Below, one piece after another: positions 1 to 8,578 of a DNA stretch of 64,000 bases. The DNA comes from an uncultured Poribacteria bacterium. Its GTDB lineage: Bacteria; Poribacteria; WGA-4E; WGA-3G. The position numbers and the translations under genes were made by a program. Position 1 is the stretch's first letter; each line of letters starts with the position of its first letter. The stretch is taken from contig OY282383.1 of NCBI GenBank assembly GCA_958295855.1, positions 3,824,481 through 3,888,480 of the forward strand, read 5' to 3'. The notes under the pieces were generated by a model. It made no database searches. It was not told the origin of the DNA and was given only the letters and a program-made list of their open reading frames with translations.

Positions 1-1
1 G

Positions 2-172
2 GCAGGGGTTCGATACTTAGGACTCGAAGATGGCGGTGTCAGTTATGCCCTTGATGAACACAACCAGCCGTTACTTTCAGACGACATCGTAGCAACCGTT
101 GAATCGCTGAAGGCGGACATCATTGCTGGCGAGATTGTGGTGCCGAATCAGGTTTCACTCCCGCGCGAGTAG
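2..172 (+). CDS. BMP-family (PnrA-like) substrate-binding lipoprotein, C-terminal part
   Basis: The gene enters from the left edge; only the last 56 codons are seen, ending in TAG at 170-172. The visible peptide contains YLGLEDGGVSYALDEHN followed by a stretch ending DIIAGEIVVPN. This is the usual C-terminus of the basic membrane protein (BMP/PnrA) family, the nucleoside- or purine-binding lipoproteins of ABC importers. In that family this segment closes the periplasmic-binding fold. No transporter subunit is visible downstream, so any permease or ATPase genes would lie to the left. The family call rests on a short but characteristic tail. Confidence 0.7.
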   Translation, partial: AGVRYLGLEDGGVSYALDEHNQPLLSDDIVATVESLKADIIAGEIVVPNQVSLPRE

Positions 173-348
173 AACCGGTAATAGCATTGCTGTAGGACAG
201 GTTTCCTCGCCTGTCCTTGCGGCGACTAAAGGCAATAGTTATAATATCTCTTCGCTCTTGCCTGAAACAATTGACTTTTGACGAGTTTTGTGTCTTCCTT
301 TCAAAAACGTGTAATTATGCGACGCACACAATTGAAGTGAGGAGTTTT

Positions 349-735
349 ATGATCAAAGAATACCCGTATCCAGAATACGAGGGCAGGCGGAGTATAGGGC
401 TTGGAATTTTGCTAACCTTGATTACCTGCGGTATCTATGGGCTTTACTGGCAATACAAGCAGATGGAGATACTGAATGCTTGGCTTGGAAGCAACGAGTT
501 CTCTTTTTGGAAGTGGTTTTTTCTTTCCATCATTACCTGCGGTATCTATGCGATTTATAACGAATACAAGATGGGACAGAGTATCAACACAGTACAGTCT
601 AAAAACAATTTCTTTGTCACGTCGAATCTTTCCATCATCTGTCTTCTCCTGACACTTTTCGGTTTGGGGCTCGTTACAACCGCTATCCAACAACATCATA
701 TCAATAATTTTTATACTGAACGTGCCAATGTTTAA
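349..735 (+). CDS. DUF4234-type small membrane protein
   Basis: A 128-residue hydrophobic protein with three to four predicted membrane segments. Two halves share the motif (I/L)ITCGIY(G/A)(L/I)Y followed by a charged YK segment, at about residues 24-39 and 63-78, which is typical of DUF4234 proteins of unknown function. The ATG at 349 is preferred over the upstream in-frame start at 217 because GTGAGGAG lies just before it and the upstream residues look non-coding. Its end overlaps the start of the next gene by 14 bases, so the two are probably translationally coupled. Confidence 0.75.
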   Translation: MIKEYPYPEYEGRRSIGLGILLTLITCGIYGLYWQYKQMEILNAWLGSNEFSFWKWFFLSIITCGIYAIYNEYKMGQSINTVQSKNNFFVTSNLSIICLLLTLFGLGLVTTAIQQHHINNFYTERANV

Positions 736-1111
736 TCATACTTTTCTCTCTCGTCTATTTCTTATCGGATTAGGCGTAGTCGGAATCTATACCGCAGTGT
801 CTGAAGTACCACCTGAAGAGGTTTCGTTGATTCCGTGTCTATTTCATTCGTTGACAGATGTGGTATGTCCTGGATGTGGCATGACACGGGCATGCATCGC
901 TTTAGTTCAACAGAAATTCGATGCTGCATGGGGTTACCACCCGTTCTCTTTTGTAGTTGTTGGATTGGCTATTGCAGCAGCATTCTTCCCAATGTGGTTA
1001 AAAAACACTTGGACCCGGCGTTCACCCCTAACCCAAAATTTGATTGTTATCAGCGGGATTATCCTTTGCCTATCTATCTGGTTCATGAAAATTAAGAATT
1101 TGTTGGGGTAA
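722..1111 (+). CDS. DUF2752 membrane protein
   Basis: A 129-residue protein with an N-terminal hydrophobic segment, the hallmark CPGCGMTRA motif (about residues 48-56), and two further membrane segments. This matches the DUF2752 family of unknown function, which often sits beside DUF4234 or similar small membrane proteins. The start is GTG at 722, or ATG at 728 two codons later. Both overlap the end of the preceding DUF4234 gene. The paired cysteines could bind metal or form a disulfide, but no activity can be inferred. Confidence 0.8.
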   Translation: MPMFNHTFLSRLFLIGLGVVGIYTAVSEVPPEEVSLIPCLFHSLTDVVCPGCGMTRACIALVQQKFDAAWGYHPFSFVVVGLAIAAAFFPMWLKNTWTRRSPLTQNLIVISGIILCLSIWFMKIKNLLG

Positions 1112-1191
1112 CGTTAGCAGTACATTTTATCATAAGTGGCGTTTCACCTCTGATTTGCCTCGTTAGGGTACTATGTTTATACCTATGAAGC

Positions 1192-2130
1192 CTAATCACT
1201 CCGCAAGATAGTGCCTTTCGCGCCGACAATCCAACCCGAATTTTTGAAGAGATAAATGTCCTGCAAGTTGTGTTTCGCAGGCGTAGCGTAGCGATGCCAC
1301 GTAGTGCCGCCATCTGTTGTGTGAAGAATTAACCCTTTTTCCCCAACTGCCCAACCTTCACTCTCGTTATGAAACACCACATCTCGCAAGCTGTGCTTCA
1401 CCGGGTTCTTCTGCCGATGCCACGTCTTCCCACCATCGGCAGTATGGAGAATCAACCCGTTTGACCCCACAATCCAACCGTGCATTAGATTTGCAAAATG
1501 GACAGCGAATAACGGTTGCTCGACACCGCTTTGTTGCTGCAGCCACCGTTCGCCGCCATCTGGTGTATAGAGCACCTCTCCCTCTTCGCCGACAATCCAG
1601 CCGTGCTGAGTATCTACAAAATGGATGCTCCACAAGTGTTTTTCTGAAGGACTTCTCTGGCTTTCCCATCGGGCACCGCCATTCTGTGTATGGAGAATCG
1701 TACCGCGCCCGCCAACGGCCCAGCCTTCGGTTGTGCTCACAAAATGCAAATCCAAGAGTCCCCGTTTAGTACTCGCGTTTTGCAAGTTCCATGATTTTCC
1801 GCCGCTGCCGGTATAGTGCACCGTCCCAATGCTGACAATCCAACCGTTGTTTGGTGTCGTAAAATTAACCTGTGTTAGCGTATCTTTGGAGATGGATTTT
1901 GCACCGGATGCGGATGCCCAGGTTGTTCCGCCGTCGTTGGTGGCTAAGACAACGCCTTCTGTGCCGACTGCCCACCCACGTTTTGCATCTACGAAATGGA
2001 CACCATAAAGATGTTCGCTTGTGCCGCTTTCAACCTTTTTCCACTCAAATTGAACTGTATCTTGGGAACAACCGAGGTACGCAATGCTTCCACATAAGAG
2101 AATAAGCACGAAGTAGTTCTTTTTTCGCAT
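1192..2130 (-). CDS. YCF48-like beta-propeller lipoprotein
   Basis: A 312-residue protein beginning with a lipoprotein signal (hydrophobic run ending IAYLGC, Cys about 21). The rest is built from about seven repeats of roughly 40 residues, each with the pattern HFVD..HGWIVG..G.ILHT.DGG..W. This is the YCF48/HCF136-like, BNR-type propeller, named for photosystem II assembly factors but widespread in non-photosynthetic bacteria as a surface or periplasmic protein. GGAGGGA precedes the ATG at 2130. It converges with the DUF2752 gene. A scaffold role is plausible; the partner is unknown. Confidence 0.8.
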   Translation of the reverse strand: MRKKNYFVLILLCGSIAYLGCSQDTVQFEWKKVESGTSEHLYGVHFVDAKRGWAVGTEGVVLATNDGGTTWASASGAKSISKDTLTQVNFTTPNNGWIVSIGTVHYTGSGGKSWNLQNASTKRGLLDLHFVSTTEGWAVGGRGTILHTQNGGARWESQRSPSEKHLWSIHFVDTQHGWIVGEEGEVLYTPDGGERWLQQQSGVEQPLFAVHFANLMHGWIVGSNGLILHTADGGKTWHRQKNPVKHSLRDVVFHNESEGWAVGEKGLILHTTDGGTTWHRYATPAKHNLQDIYLFKNSGWIVGAKGTILRSD

Positions 2131-2295
2131 TTCAAGTCCCTCCAGAATAAAATTTTTATTGCATCTATTTGCTGAATCGTGCTAAACTACATTGTAGCAA
2201 ATTCGCGGTGAATTGTCAAGTCTTATAGGAGTGCTACCGGAGCCATTCCGTTTTTGGTTTTTGAACAGATTTCTGGTTACAACCCAGTGTCCTGT

Positions 2296-2377
2296 CCCGA
2301 ACTTGTTCGGGTATGGGAGCTCGGCTTGTCACCCGCGACACCTTGGCGCGGCGCTACCCCGCTCTCGGTGACAAGCG
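2296..2377. repeat. Two hairpins in the gap upstream of the small coiled-coil gene
   Basis: The 290-bp gap between divergent genes holds a perfect palindrome CCCGAACTTGTTCGGG at 2296-2311 and a 10-bp inverted repeat, GCTTGTCACC at 2324-2333 with GGTGACAAGC at 2368-2377. Similar short hairpins recur in other gaps of this window, so these are probably REP-like repeats rather than a specific operator. Confidence 0.45.
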
Positions 2378-2421
2378 AGTCAAAACTGGCATAACTGGGG
2401 GACAGCCAAAGGAAGACGAAA

Positions 2422-2616
2422 ATGAACCAAGACAAATTTGAAGAGATGGTGGTGTCCACGTTAGAGAGCATGCGCGCTGACTTTTCCAATATCAAATCCG
2501 ATATGGCATGGATGAGAGGAAAGTTAGAGGGCCGGGCGGAGACACGTCATGTTGTCCTAACAGCGATTTCTATCATCGTCGCTGTCAGCGCCGTCGTCGT
2601 TGCCATCTTGAAATAA
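2422..2616 (+). CDS. Small coiled-coil and single-pass membrane protein
   Basis: A 64-residue protein: a charged heptad-like N-terminal half (about residues 1-38, FEEMVVSTLESMRADFSNIKSDMAWM) followed by one strongly hydrophobic helix rich in Val, Ile and Ala (about 44-62) and a terminal lysine. A purine-rich GGAAGACGAAA stands before the ATG. The organisation resembles small membrane-anchored proteins with a cytoplasmic coiled coil that are common and mostly uncharacterised. No homologue is recognised with certainty and the function is unknown. Confidence 0.6.
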   Translation: MNQDKFEEMVVSTLESMRADFSNIKSDMAWMRGKLEGRAETRHVVLTAISIIVAVSAVVVAILK

Positions 2617-2710
2617 GAGCAGAGAGCACGGGTGGGGCTTTTTCGTCAATTTTCCAGCGTACGATAAGGTGACATTGGTGGGTGATATGGCATTGCGCTA
2701 TGGGTAGTTG

Positions 2711-2804
2711 CCCCTGCTTTGCAGGGGTAGATACCACCTGCCGTTTCGGACGTTGTCCGAAACTTGATGCACTGGCTAACTTGTGTGTCGGGATTACAAA
2801 TCCC
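2711..2804. repeat. Cluster of three perfect hairpins (REP-like)
   Basis: Part of a 440-bp gap without a clear gene. Three inverted repeats follow each other: CCCCTGCTTTGCAGGGG (2711-2727), TTTCGGAC-GTT-GTCCGAAA (2744-2762) and GGGATT-ACA-AATCCC (2790-2804). The first recurs exactly at 53223-53239 and in related forms near 14795 and 44500. Pieces of the third occur near 4070 and 10235. This points to dispersed repeats. Confidence 0.6.
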
Positions 2805-2806
2805 TC

Positions 2807-2998
2807 CTACCTTAATTGTTTTGTGATTTGGTGCGTATTCTTGGGTTCGAAGTCTCCATCAAGCACAAGAGAACGCCACCCAATCAACTCACCAACCTGT
2901 TCTAGGAGTGCAGGTGTGTAAAATTTGACATAAAAATCTAAGCCGCTTCGGCGTGTGGGGCCCAAAACCGCTCCCCAGCGTTCTTTTTTAACAAACAT
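2807..2998 (-). pseudogene. Protein-like fragment, unrecognised
   Basis: A 63-codon frame with protein-like composition (ERWGAVLGPTRRSGLDFYVK, then an amphipathic LLEQVGELIGW segment). It lacks a Shine-Dalgarno sequence, meets an in-frame stop a few codons upstream of the ATG and ends inside a hairpin repeat. It may be the remnant of a larger gene cut by repeat insertion. No family is recognised, and chance cannot be excluded. Confidence 0.3.
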
Positions 2999-3055
2999 AT
3001 CAAAACTTGGTTTCCAAAAACTTCACACACCTTAGGAGCACTACATCAGCGTATT

Positions 3056-3958
3056 ATGTACATCATCGGAATTGATGGCGGCGGGACAAAAACGGTCGGT
3101 ATCCTATCAACAGAGAGGGGGCAACTCCTCGCACAAGTGCAATCGGGACCGGCAAACTACCATGTCGTTGGTGAAGCAGCAACACAGGCTGTTTTGGAAA
3201 GCGTCGTCAAGGCACTCTGTAACAAAGCAGGTATTCCGCCAACCAGCCCTATCCGCTTCTGTTTAGGAATGGCAGGCTTGGGGCGCGCCGAAGATAGAAA
3301 AGTCATTGGACAGATTTGTGATGAGATTGGCATCAGCCAGCGGATTCTGACGCACGATGCACACATCGCGCTGATTGGCGGCACCGGGAAGCAGGAAGGA
3401 GTCATCGTCATTTCTGGGACGGGCTCTATTGTCTACGGTATCGACGTTCATGGTGAAGAAGCACGCGCTGGCGGTTGGGGATATCTGCTCGGTGATGAAG
3501 GAAGCGGTTACGACATCGCCATAAAAGGACTGCGCGCGGTTGCTCGTGCCGATGATGGCAGAGGGAGCCCAACCCAATTGACAAACCGAATTCTCAATAA
3601 CCTTGAACTGAACGAACCGAATGAACTCATTCGTTGGGTACACGCGGCAAGCCGGGATGCGATTGCACAGTTGGCTGAGATAGTGTTTCAGGTGGCAGAA
3701 ACAGGGGACACCCTTGCGGAACAGATTGTCAATTCGGCAGCTGATGAACTTGCTTGTGCCGTAGATGTGGTGATTAAAGGGTTGGAATTCACAATGCCTT
3801 TTGATGTTGTTCTCAGTGGCGGCAATCTCGTGCATCAGCCGATGTTTGCAGACAAACTCCGCTGTCGGCTTGGGACAATTACACAGACTGCATCAGTGGT
3901 GCTTCCGAGACACGAACCGGCGTATGGCGCGGTGTTATTAGCACAGGTGAATTTGTAG
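3056..3958 (+). CDS. BadF/BadG-type N-acetylhexosamine kinase (GlcNAc/MurNAc kinase-like)
   Basis: A 300-residue ASKHA-fold kinase. Phosphate-1 motif GIDGGGTKT at residues 5-13, catalytic Asp in THDAH (Asp101), phosphate-2 region VISGTGS (118-124), then GGWGYLLGDEGSGY (139-152), the signature of the BadF/BadG/BcrA/BcrD and NAGK-like sugar kinases. It most likely phosphorylates GlcNAc and/or MurNAc at O6 in the cytoplasm. Adjacent murQ makes peptidoglycan amino-sugar recycling the natural pathway; a BadF-type MurK next to murQ is known from Clostridium. No clear Shine-Dalgarno sequence sits at the usual distance from the ATG. Confidence 0.85.
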   Translation: MYIIGIDGGGTKTVGILSTERGQLLAQVQSGPANYHVVGEAATQAVLESVVKALCNKAGIPPTSPIRFCLGMAGLGRAEDRKVIGQICDEIGISQRILTHDAHIALIGGTGKQEGVIVISGTGSIVYGIDVHGEEARAGGWGYLLGDEGSGYDIAIKGLRAVARADDGRGSPTQLTNRILNNLELNEPNELIRWVHAASRDAIAQLAEIVFQVAETGDTLAEQIVNSAADELACAVDVVIKGLEFTMPFDVVLSGGNLVHQPMFADKLRCRLGTITQTASVVLPRHEPAYGAVLLAQVNL

Positions 3959-4145
3959 TTTTCTCGTTAGGAGCGAGTGGGTATCGCCACCCCCGGCGCA
4001 GTAATAGGTGTCATATCACATGACTTGAATCGTAAGGGCGGTGCAGTGAATCTGGGTTAGAAATCCCTCCCACAAACAAGACAAATCAGGTTAATAATAT
4101 AAGAAATAAAAAAGTTGTTCATTAAAATTCACAACTTGGTATAAA

Positions 4146-5039
4146 ATGATTACAGAACAGCGAAATCCGAACTCAACCGACATCGATCTAAAGTCAACAG
4201 CAGAAATCGTTCAGATTTTTCACGAGGAAGACCGGAAAGCCGTCGAAGCAGTGACGGCTGTGTCAGATGCCATTGTCCAAGCAGTTGAGTCAGTCGTTGC
4301 TGCGTTTCGTCGCGGGGGGCGGCTGTTTTATGTAGGCGCAGGCACGAGCGGTAGACTCGGGGTGATGGATGCCTCTGAATGTCAGCCAACCTTCAGCACT
4401 GCCCCGGAGATGGTACAAGGTATTATCGCTGGGGGGGATGTCGCTCTACGTCGCGCTGTGGAAGGCGAAGAAGATAAATCTGAACGCGGGGCACAAGCCA
4501 TTCGAGAACAGCAACTCACACCGAAAGATGTGCTCGTCGGCATTGCAAGTAGTGGACGTACCCCTTATGTGTTAGGTGCTTTGAAGGAGGCGTATGCTAT
4601 CGGGGTAACAACGATATTTCTCTCTTGTGTGCCACCCGCAACTGAATTGAAGGAGTTTGTAACTCATTTCATTACGCCCATTGTCGGACCGGAAGTTATT
4701 ACTGGCTCAACCCGGTTGAAAGCGGGAACAGCAACAAAACTAGTGTTGAACATGCTCACAACCGTTTCTATGGTAAAAATGGGCAAGGTTTACAACAATC
4801 TGATGGTGGATGTGCATGCGTCTAACGCAAAACTGGTCGAGCGGAGCATCCGGATTGTTCAGGCAGTTACCGGGGTTGAGGCTGCCATCGCCGAAGCAAC
4901 TTTAGCGCAGGCGGCCGGACGCGCGAAGGTGGCAATTGTGATGCTGTCAAAAGCGATGAACGCAAACGACGCTATCGCGCTGTTAGAAAAACATAGGGGA
5001 TTCCTGCGTCCAATTTTAGCAGAGGGCAGGGACGTGTAG
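4146..5039 (+). CDS. murQ: N-acetylmuramic acid 6-phosphate etherase
   Basis: A 297-residue SIS-domain enzyme that cleaves the lactyl ether of MurNAc-6-phosphate to give GlcNAc-6-phosphate and lactate. The diagnostic motifs are present: LFYVGAGTSGRLGVMDASECQPTF (residues 60-83, including the catalytic Glu of DASE), a second acidic motif AVEGEED (104-110), VGIASSGRTPY (131-141) and GSTRLKAGTATK. Length and order match MurQ. With the kinase 187 bp upstream it completes a MurNAc salvage route. TATAAA directly abuts the ATG and no Shine-Dalgarno sequence is visible. Confidence 0.93.
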   Translation: MITEQRNPNSTDIDLKSTAEIVQIFHEEDRKAVEAVTAVSDAIVQAVESVVAAFRRGGRLFYVGAGTSGRLGVMDASECQPTFSTAPEMVQGIIAGGDVALRRAVEGEEDKSERGAQAIREQQLTPKDVLVGIASSGRTPYVLGALKEAYAIGVTTIFLSCVPPATELKEFVTHFITPIVGPEVITGSTRLKAGTATKLVLNMLTTVSMVKMGKVYNNLMVDVHASNAKLVERSIRIVQAVTGVEAAIAEATLAQAAGRAKVAIVMLSKAMNANDAIALLEKHRGFLRPILAEGRDV

Positions 5040-5091
5040 GCAACATCCCCTATAAGCATAACGCCCTTTTAGGGCTTGAAGGAGAAACCTT

Positions 5092-6051
5092 ATGGCTACG
5101 AAGGCTACGAAAGTAGGACTTGCCAAGACAGGCAGGCGACGTTCTAACGTTTTTGAGGCGTTAGACAATATCCGAGAGGAACTCGCACCTAAAGTTCGTG
5201 AGCAGGTGTTGTTGAAACCGAACTTCCTCTCCAGTACAAATCAACTCGCTTCATCGCATGTAGATGCGATGCGGGGCACACTTGACTTCCTGTTGAGTAC
5301 ACCTCAACCACCGAAAGAAGTAATTATCGCGGAAGGCGCGAATGAAAAATTTTCTGGTGAAGCCTTCCAGGTTTTCGGCTATGAGGCACTTGAAGCAGAA
5401 TACGATATACCGCTCCGACTCGTGGATTTGCATCAAGAGACCGGATGGGTAGAAACCAAGGTCTTTCTTGCCGGGCGGGAAGAAGATACGGTGCGAATGC
5501 CAAAGTTGGTGCTGGACTGCCCTTGCACAATTTCTGTCGCAATTGCCAAAACGCATGATGCCGGCGTTGTGACACTTGCCATGAAGAATATGATTATGGG
5601 CACGCTGCACACGGCAGACCGGATTAAAATGCACGGCTATCATAGCCACGCAGACCGGGTGCTGCCGCGCGAAGCACAGACGCTCAATATCAACCTGCTT
5701 CGCCTCTCACGCCACCTTAAACCCGATATTGCTGTCGTTGATGGCACTGTTGGATTACAGGGCAACGGCCCCGGCGGCACTGATTCGGTCCCACTCGGTA
5801 TCGCAATTGCGAGCGGCGATGTGTTCGCCGCAGATGCCGTTACCACAAAAGCCATGGGATTTGAACCGTTGGAGATTGGGCTCTTCCATTACGCAAACGA
5901 AATGGGTTACGGCACCGCAGATCTAAGCCAGATTGACATAGTCGGCCCCAGTGTGGATACGGTCGCGACATCGTTTAAGCCGCATGAGACAACTGAACTT
6001 CAATTCCAATGGCAGGAAGCGAGTCCTACGGAATATCTTGCTGCCAGCTAG
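5092..6051 (+). CDS. DUF362 domain protein
   Basis: A 319-residue protein with the DUF362 pattern: an N-terminal strand, VLLKPNFLSSTNQLASSHVD (about residues 42-61), a central region with AIAKTHDAGVVTLAMKNMIMG (about 151-171), HADRVLP, and a C-terminal VVDGTVGLQGNGPGGTDSVPLG block. It has no ferredoxin-like cysteine cluster, unlike some longer family members. DUF362 has no settled biochemical role. AAGGAGAAACC precedes the ATG. The gene follows murQ by 52 bp and may share its transcript. Confidence 0.8.
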   Translation: MATKATKVGLAKTGRRRSNVFEALDNIREELAPKVREQVLLKPNFLSSTNQLASSHVDAMRGTLDFLLSTPQPPKEVIIAEGANEKFSGEAFQVFGYEALEAEYDIPLRLVDLHQETGWVETKVFLAGREEDTVRMPKLVLDCPCTISVAIAKTHDAGVVTLAMKNMIMGTLHTADRIKMHGYHSHADRVLPREAQTLNINLLRLSRHLKPDIAVVDGTVGLQGNGPGGTDSVPLGIAIASGDVFAADAVTTKAMGFEPLEIGLFHYANEMGYGTADLSQIDIVGPSVDTVATSFKPHETTELQFQWQEASPTEYLAAS

Positions 6052-6098
6052 CCCGGTATGAGCGAGCTCCCGATCGCGACACGCCTATAAGGAGAACT

Positions 6099-6989
6099 AT
6101 GAAACTTTCCCGTAATGCGTTGATTCTGTGTTTACTTATCCTCGCGACCCCTGCGTGGACGTGGTGGGGCGGTGGACACGATATCCTCACACAAGCATCA
6201 GTGAAAGCACTGCCGGAAGAAATGCCCGAATTTTTCCGATCCGCCGAAAAAATGATCGCGCATTGTGTTTACGACCCGGACTTATCAAAGGGGCCCAGTA
6301 CGCCACACGCTCGGCAAGCTGAGTACGGCGAACACTACTTTGATGTCGAACTGCTCAAAGAACACCCAATTCCAGAGGGACGCGAGGCACATATTCAGTT
6401 GTGTGCAGAGTTGGGAATTAGCCCGCGAAAGATAGGCACACTTCCATACGCACTGGCGGAATGGACTGAGCGACTCGCAGTCGCTTTCGCCGAGCATCGC
6501 AAATGGCCCGATAATACGATGATTCAGAACAAATGTTTTGTCTACGCAGGATTCCTTTCGCATTATGCCCAAGATATGTGCCAACCCTTGCATCTGACCA
6601 TTCATTTTGATGGCATTGTTCAGGAAGACGGAACCCGCCTGCACGCCGGCATCCATGAGAAGGTCGATTCGTCAATTGAGTACTTAAAACTGAATCCAAC
6701 AGTGTTGGCGACAGAACAACAGATTGAATCCGTCGGCGATTTGATGCCAGCGATTATGAAACAGATTAAGGCAGGACACAGCTTGGTAGATAGCGTTTAC
6801 GCACTAGCGGCAGACCTGCAAGATCTGAAAAACCCTACATCTGCCTTGGTTGATTTTACAAATGAGCGGGCGCGTGAATCGGTGCGTTGGACAGCTTCAC
6901 TCTATTTAACTGCGTGGCAGCTATCGGAAGACATCAAGTTGCCTGGTTGGCTTGACCGGGGACAAGCCGATGCGGACTCAGCGCACTAG
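6099..6989 (+). CDS. Secreted S1/P1-nuclease or phospholipase C-like zinc protein
   Basis: A 296-residue protein starting with a cleavable signal peptide (hydrophobic 6-20, TPAW at the end). The likely mature N-terminus is Trp-rich (WTWWGGGHDIL), followed by HYAQDMCQPLH at 155-165 and LHAGIHEKVD at 181-190. An N-terminal Trp and spaced His/Asp zinc ligands (HxxxD-type, HxxxHE-type) are the mark of the all-helical zinc phospholipase C / S1-P1 nuclease fold. Substrate cannot be told. ATG 6099 is chosen over an upstream in-frame start because AAGGAGAAC lies seven bases before it and the signal peptide then starts correctly. Confidence 0.7.
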   Translation: MKLSRNALILCLLILATPAWTWWGGGHDILTQASVKALPEEMPEFFRSAEKMIAHCVYDPDLSKGPSTPHARQAEYGEHYFDVELLKEHPIPEGREAHIQLCAELGISPRKIGTLPYALAEWTERLAVAFAEHRKWPDNTMIQNKCFVYAGFLSHYAQDMCQPLHLTIHFDGIVQEDGTRLHAGIHEKVDSSIEYLKLNPTVLATEQQIESVGDLMPAIMKQIKAGHSLVDSVYALAADLQDLKNPTSALVDFTNERARESVRWTASLYLTAWQLSEDIKLPGWLDRGQADADSAH

Positions 6990-7004
6990 AAACTATGCAG
7001 AGAC

Positions 7005-7111
7005 ATTCAGTTGTCCCGTAGCCTCGATTTGTGGTTAGCTGAACGACCTCAAGAGAGTCACTGATTAAGACGAGGCTATTCAGTTCGCTGTTGACTACAG
7101 AACAACTGAAT
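7005..7111. repeat. Nested inverted repeats between convergent genes
   Basis: ATTCAGTTGT (7005-7014) is inverted as ACAACTGAAT (7102-7111), and TAGCCTCG (7019-7026) as CGAGGCTA (7071-7078). Lying between convergent genes, the element could fold into a long hairpin and act as a two-way terminator or be a MITE-like repeat. It lacks an obvious U-tract. Confidence 0.45.
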
Positions 7112-7128
7112 AGCCCTCCTCGCCTCTG

Positions 7129-8292
7129 CTATTCTGAACGCAATATCTCAGCAGCTGCATGAATAACACCCAGTTTTTGCGCAGCGATCTCTGTCGTATT
7201 CACGGGCCGATCGGCGAAGGTGCCAAAGCCACAATCCGGATTCAGATAGATCTGTTCAGGGCTCCGATGCTTTAAGAGTGCGCGAACCTTGTCCAACACG
7301 AAATCCACAGATTCCACCTCCGTGGTCCGCGGGTCAATAACGCCCAGCCCTATCTCTTTATCCGGAGGCAGCTCGCCGAGCACATCAATGCTTCCCGCTC
7401 GCTCAGTCGCGTATTCCAGCACAAACTGATCGACGTTCATGCTGCTAAAATACGGAATCAGCAGATCGTAAGAGCCGCGAAGCAGCACCTCCTCTTGCTG
7501 GCTCCAGTTCCCGCGGCAGACGTGGAGTGCAGTTTTCATCTCCCCATTTATCCCATCAACCACGCGATTCATCAATTCCACAGCAAAATTGAGTTCCTCT
7601 TCTGGACTGCTTTTCTCCGAAAGTGCCGCACACATAAACGTGTGGGTTTCATGCGGTCCCGTGAAAGCCACCTCGGTTAACACTGGCTCATCGAACTGAA
7701 CAAATTGACAGCCGGCCTTTTGTAGTTCGTGCAACTCCGCGCGGAGCACCGCGACCACATCGTCCCCCAGCGATTCTTTATCGGGATAAAATTCGTAGGA
7801 GAGCCGCTTCACCCACATAGAACGGGTCAAGAGATACGGCCCTGGCAGCGTGGCTTTAATCGGTTTTGTCGTATGCCGTTTGAGAAATAGATAGTCATTC
7901 AACACGAGTGGGGAGATGCGAGCCAACTTTCCATCAACTACCGGATTTTTCAGTGCAAACGCGGGGACATCCAACGCATTGAGTAATTGTTCAAATGCTG
8001 CTTTATCCTCAACATAATCAAGCATTTCCGCAAGCGTCATCAACCGGATCCCGTCAATACACTCGGTGATGAAGGAATAAAAATTGTCGCGGCGTTGTTC
8101 ACCATCGCTGACGATATCGACACCGGTTGTCTCCTGCAGTTTGAGACTTTCAAGGACTGCCTCGTCTGCAATGGCGTTAAAGTCGGTGGCCGCAATCCGA
8201 CCTCTCTGTCTGTTTCGTAATGCCCGTGAAACTGTCCGTGAGCGAGGCAAACTCCCAACGACGGTCACGGGAAACTGTGGTAAATTTTTCAT
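7129..8292 (-). CDS. MetE C-terminal-like cobalamin-independent methionine synthase family protein
   Basis: A 387-residue barrel protein related to the catalytic half of MetE. Motifs: TVVGSLPR (residues 10-17), SDGEQRRDNF (62-71), QFDEPVLTE (199-207), HVCRGN (257-262), GVIDPRTTEVES (317-328) and NPDCGFGT (351-358). His257, Cys259, a Glu near 293 and Cys354 fit the zinc site that binds the thiol substrate. It lacks the N-terminal MetE half, so the methyl donor may differ from methyl-THF-triglutamate. AGGAGG precedes the ATG. It lies 22 bp behind relE. Confidence 0.85.
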   Translation of the reverse strand: MKNLPQFPVTVVGSLPRSRTVSRALRNRQRGRIAATDFNAIADEAVLESLKLQETTGVDIVSDGEQRRDNFYSFITECIDGIRLMTLAEMLDYVEDKAAFEQLLNALDVPAFALKNPVVDGKLARISPLVLNDYLFLKRHTTKPIKATLPGPYLLTRSMWVKRLSYEFYPDKESLGDDVVAVLRAELHELQKAGCQFVQFDEPVLTEVAFTGPHETHTFMCAALSEKSSPEEELNFAVELMNRVVDGINGEMKTALHVCRGNWSQQEEVLLRGSYDLLIPYFSSMNVDQFVLEYATERAGSIDVLGELPPDKEIGLGVIDPRTTEVESVDFVLDKVRALLKHRSPEQIYLNPDCGFGTFADRPVNTTEIAAQKLGVIHAAAEILRSE

Positions 8293-8314
8293 GTGCTAAC
8301 CTCCTCCGCTAAAC

Positions 8315-8578
8315 CTAGTAGACTTTGCTACGGTGCCCAATTTGGTGAACGATAACCTCTCTAGCGCGCTTATCAAATGAATAGAGGATTCGATAATGTT
8401 TAGCAACTCTTAAACTGAACTTTCCTTTGTGTTTGCCTTTCAGTGCTTTGTGATGCTCATCGTCAGGATTTTCGCACAGCCGCTCCAGTCTCCTGCGAAC
8501 CCGCCGGGCTATCGTAGGAGGCAAACGCGCCAAATCCAATTCGGCACGCGGGTCCATCACTAACGTATACATTGTCAC
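8315..8578 (-). CDS. RelE/ParE-family toxin
   Basis: An 87-residue basic protein with the RelE fold pattern: PRAELDLARLPPTIARRVRRRL helix pair, then GKFSLRVAKHYRILYSFDKRAREVIVHQIGHRSKVY with the Arg and terminal Tyr residues expected of ribosome-dependent mRNA interferases. The start is taken as GTG at 8578, overlapping the upstream stop as GTGA; an ATG two codons later is the alternative. The overlap with the preceding gene is the usual antitoxin-toxin coupling. The target, mRNA cleavage or gyrase, is unproven. Confidence 0.85.
   Translation of the reverse strand: MTMYTLVMDPRAELDLARLPPTIARRVRRRLERLCENPDDEHHKALKGKHKGKFSLRVAKHYRILYSFDKRAREVIVHQIGHRSKVY

Noticed and set aside
412..699. Minus-strand frame of 95 codons
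   Set aside because: It is the opposite-strand shadow of the DUF4234 gene, with no start signal and no protein-like pattern.
7129..8292. SAM or cobalamin riboswitch before the MetE-like gene
   Set aside because: Only 22 bases separate it from relE, which leaves no room for such an element.
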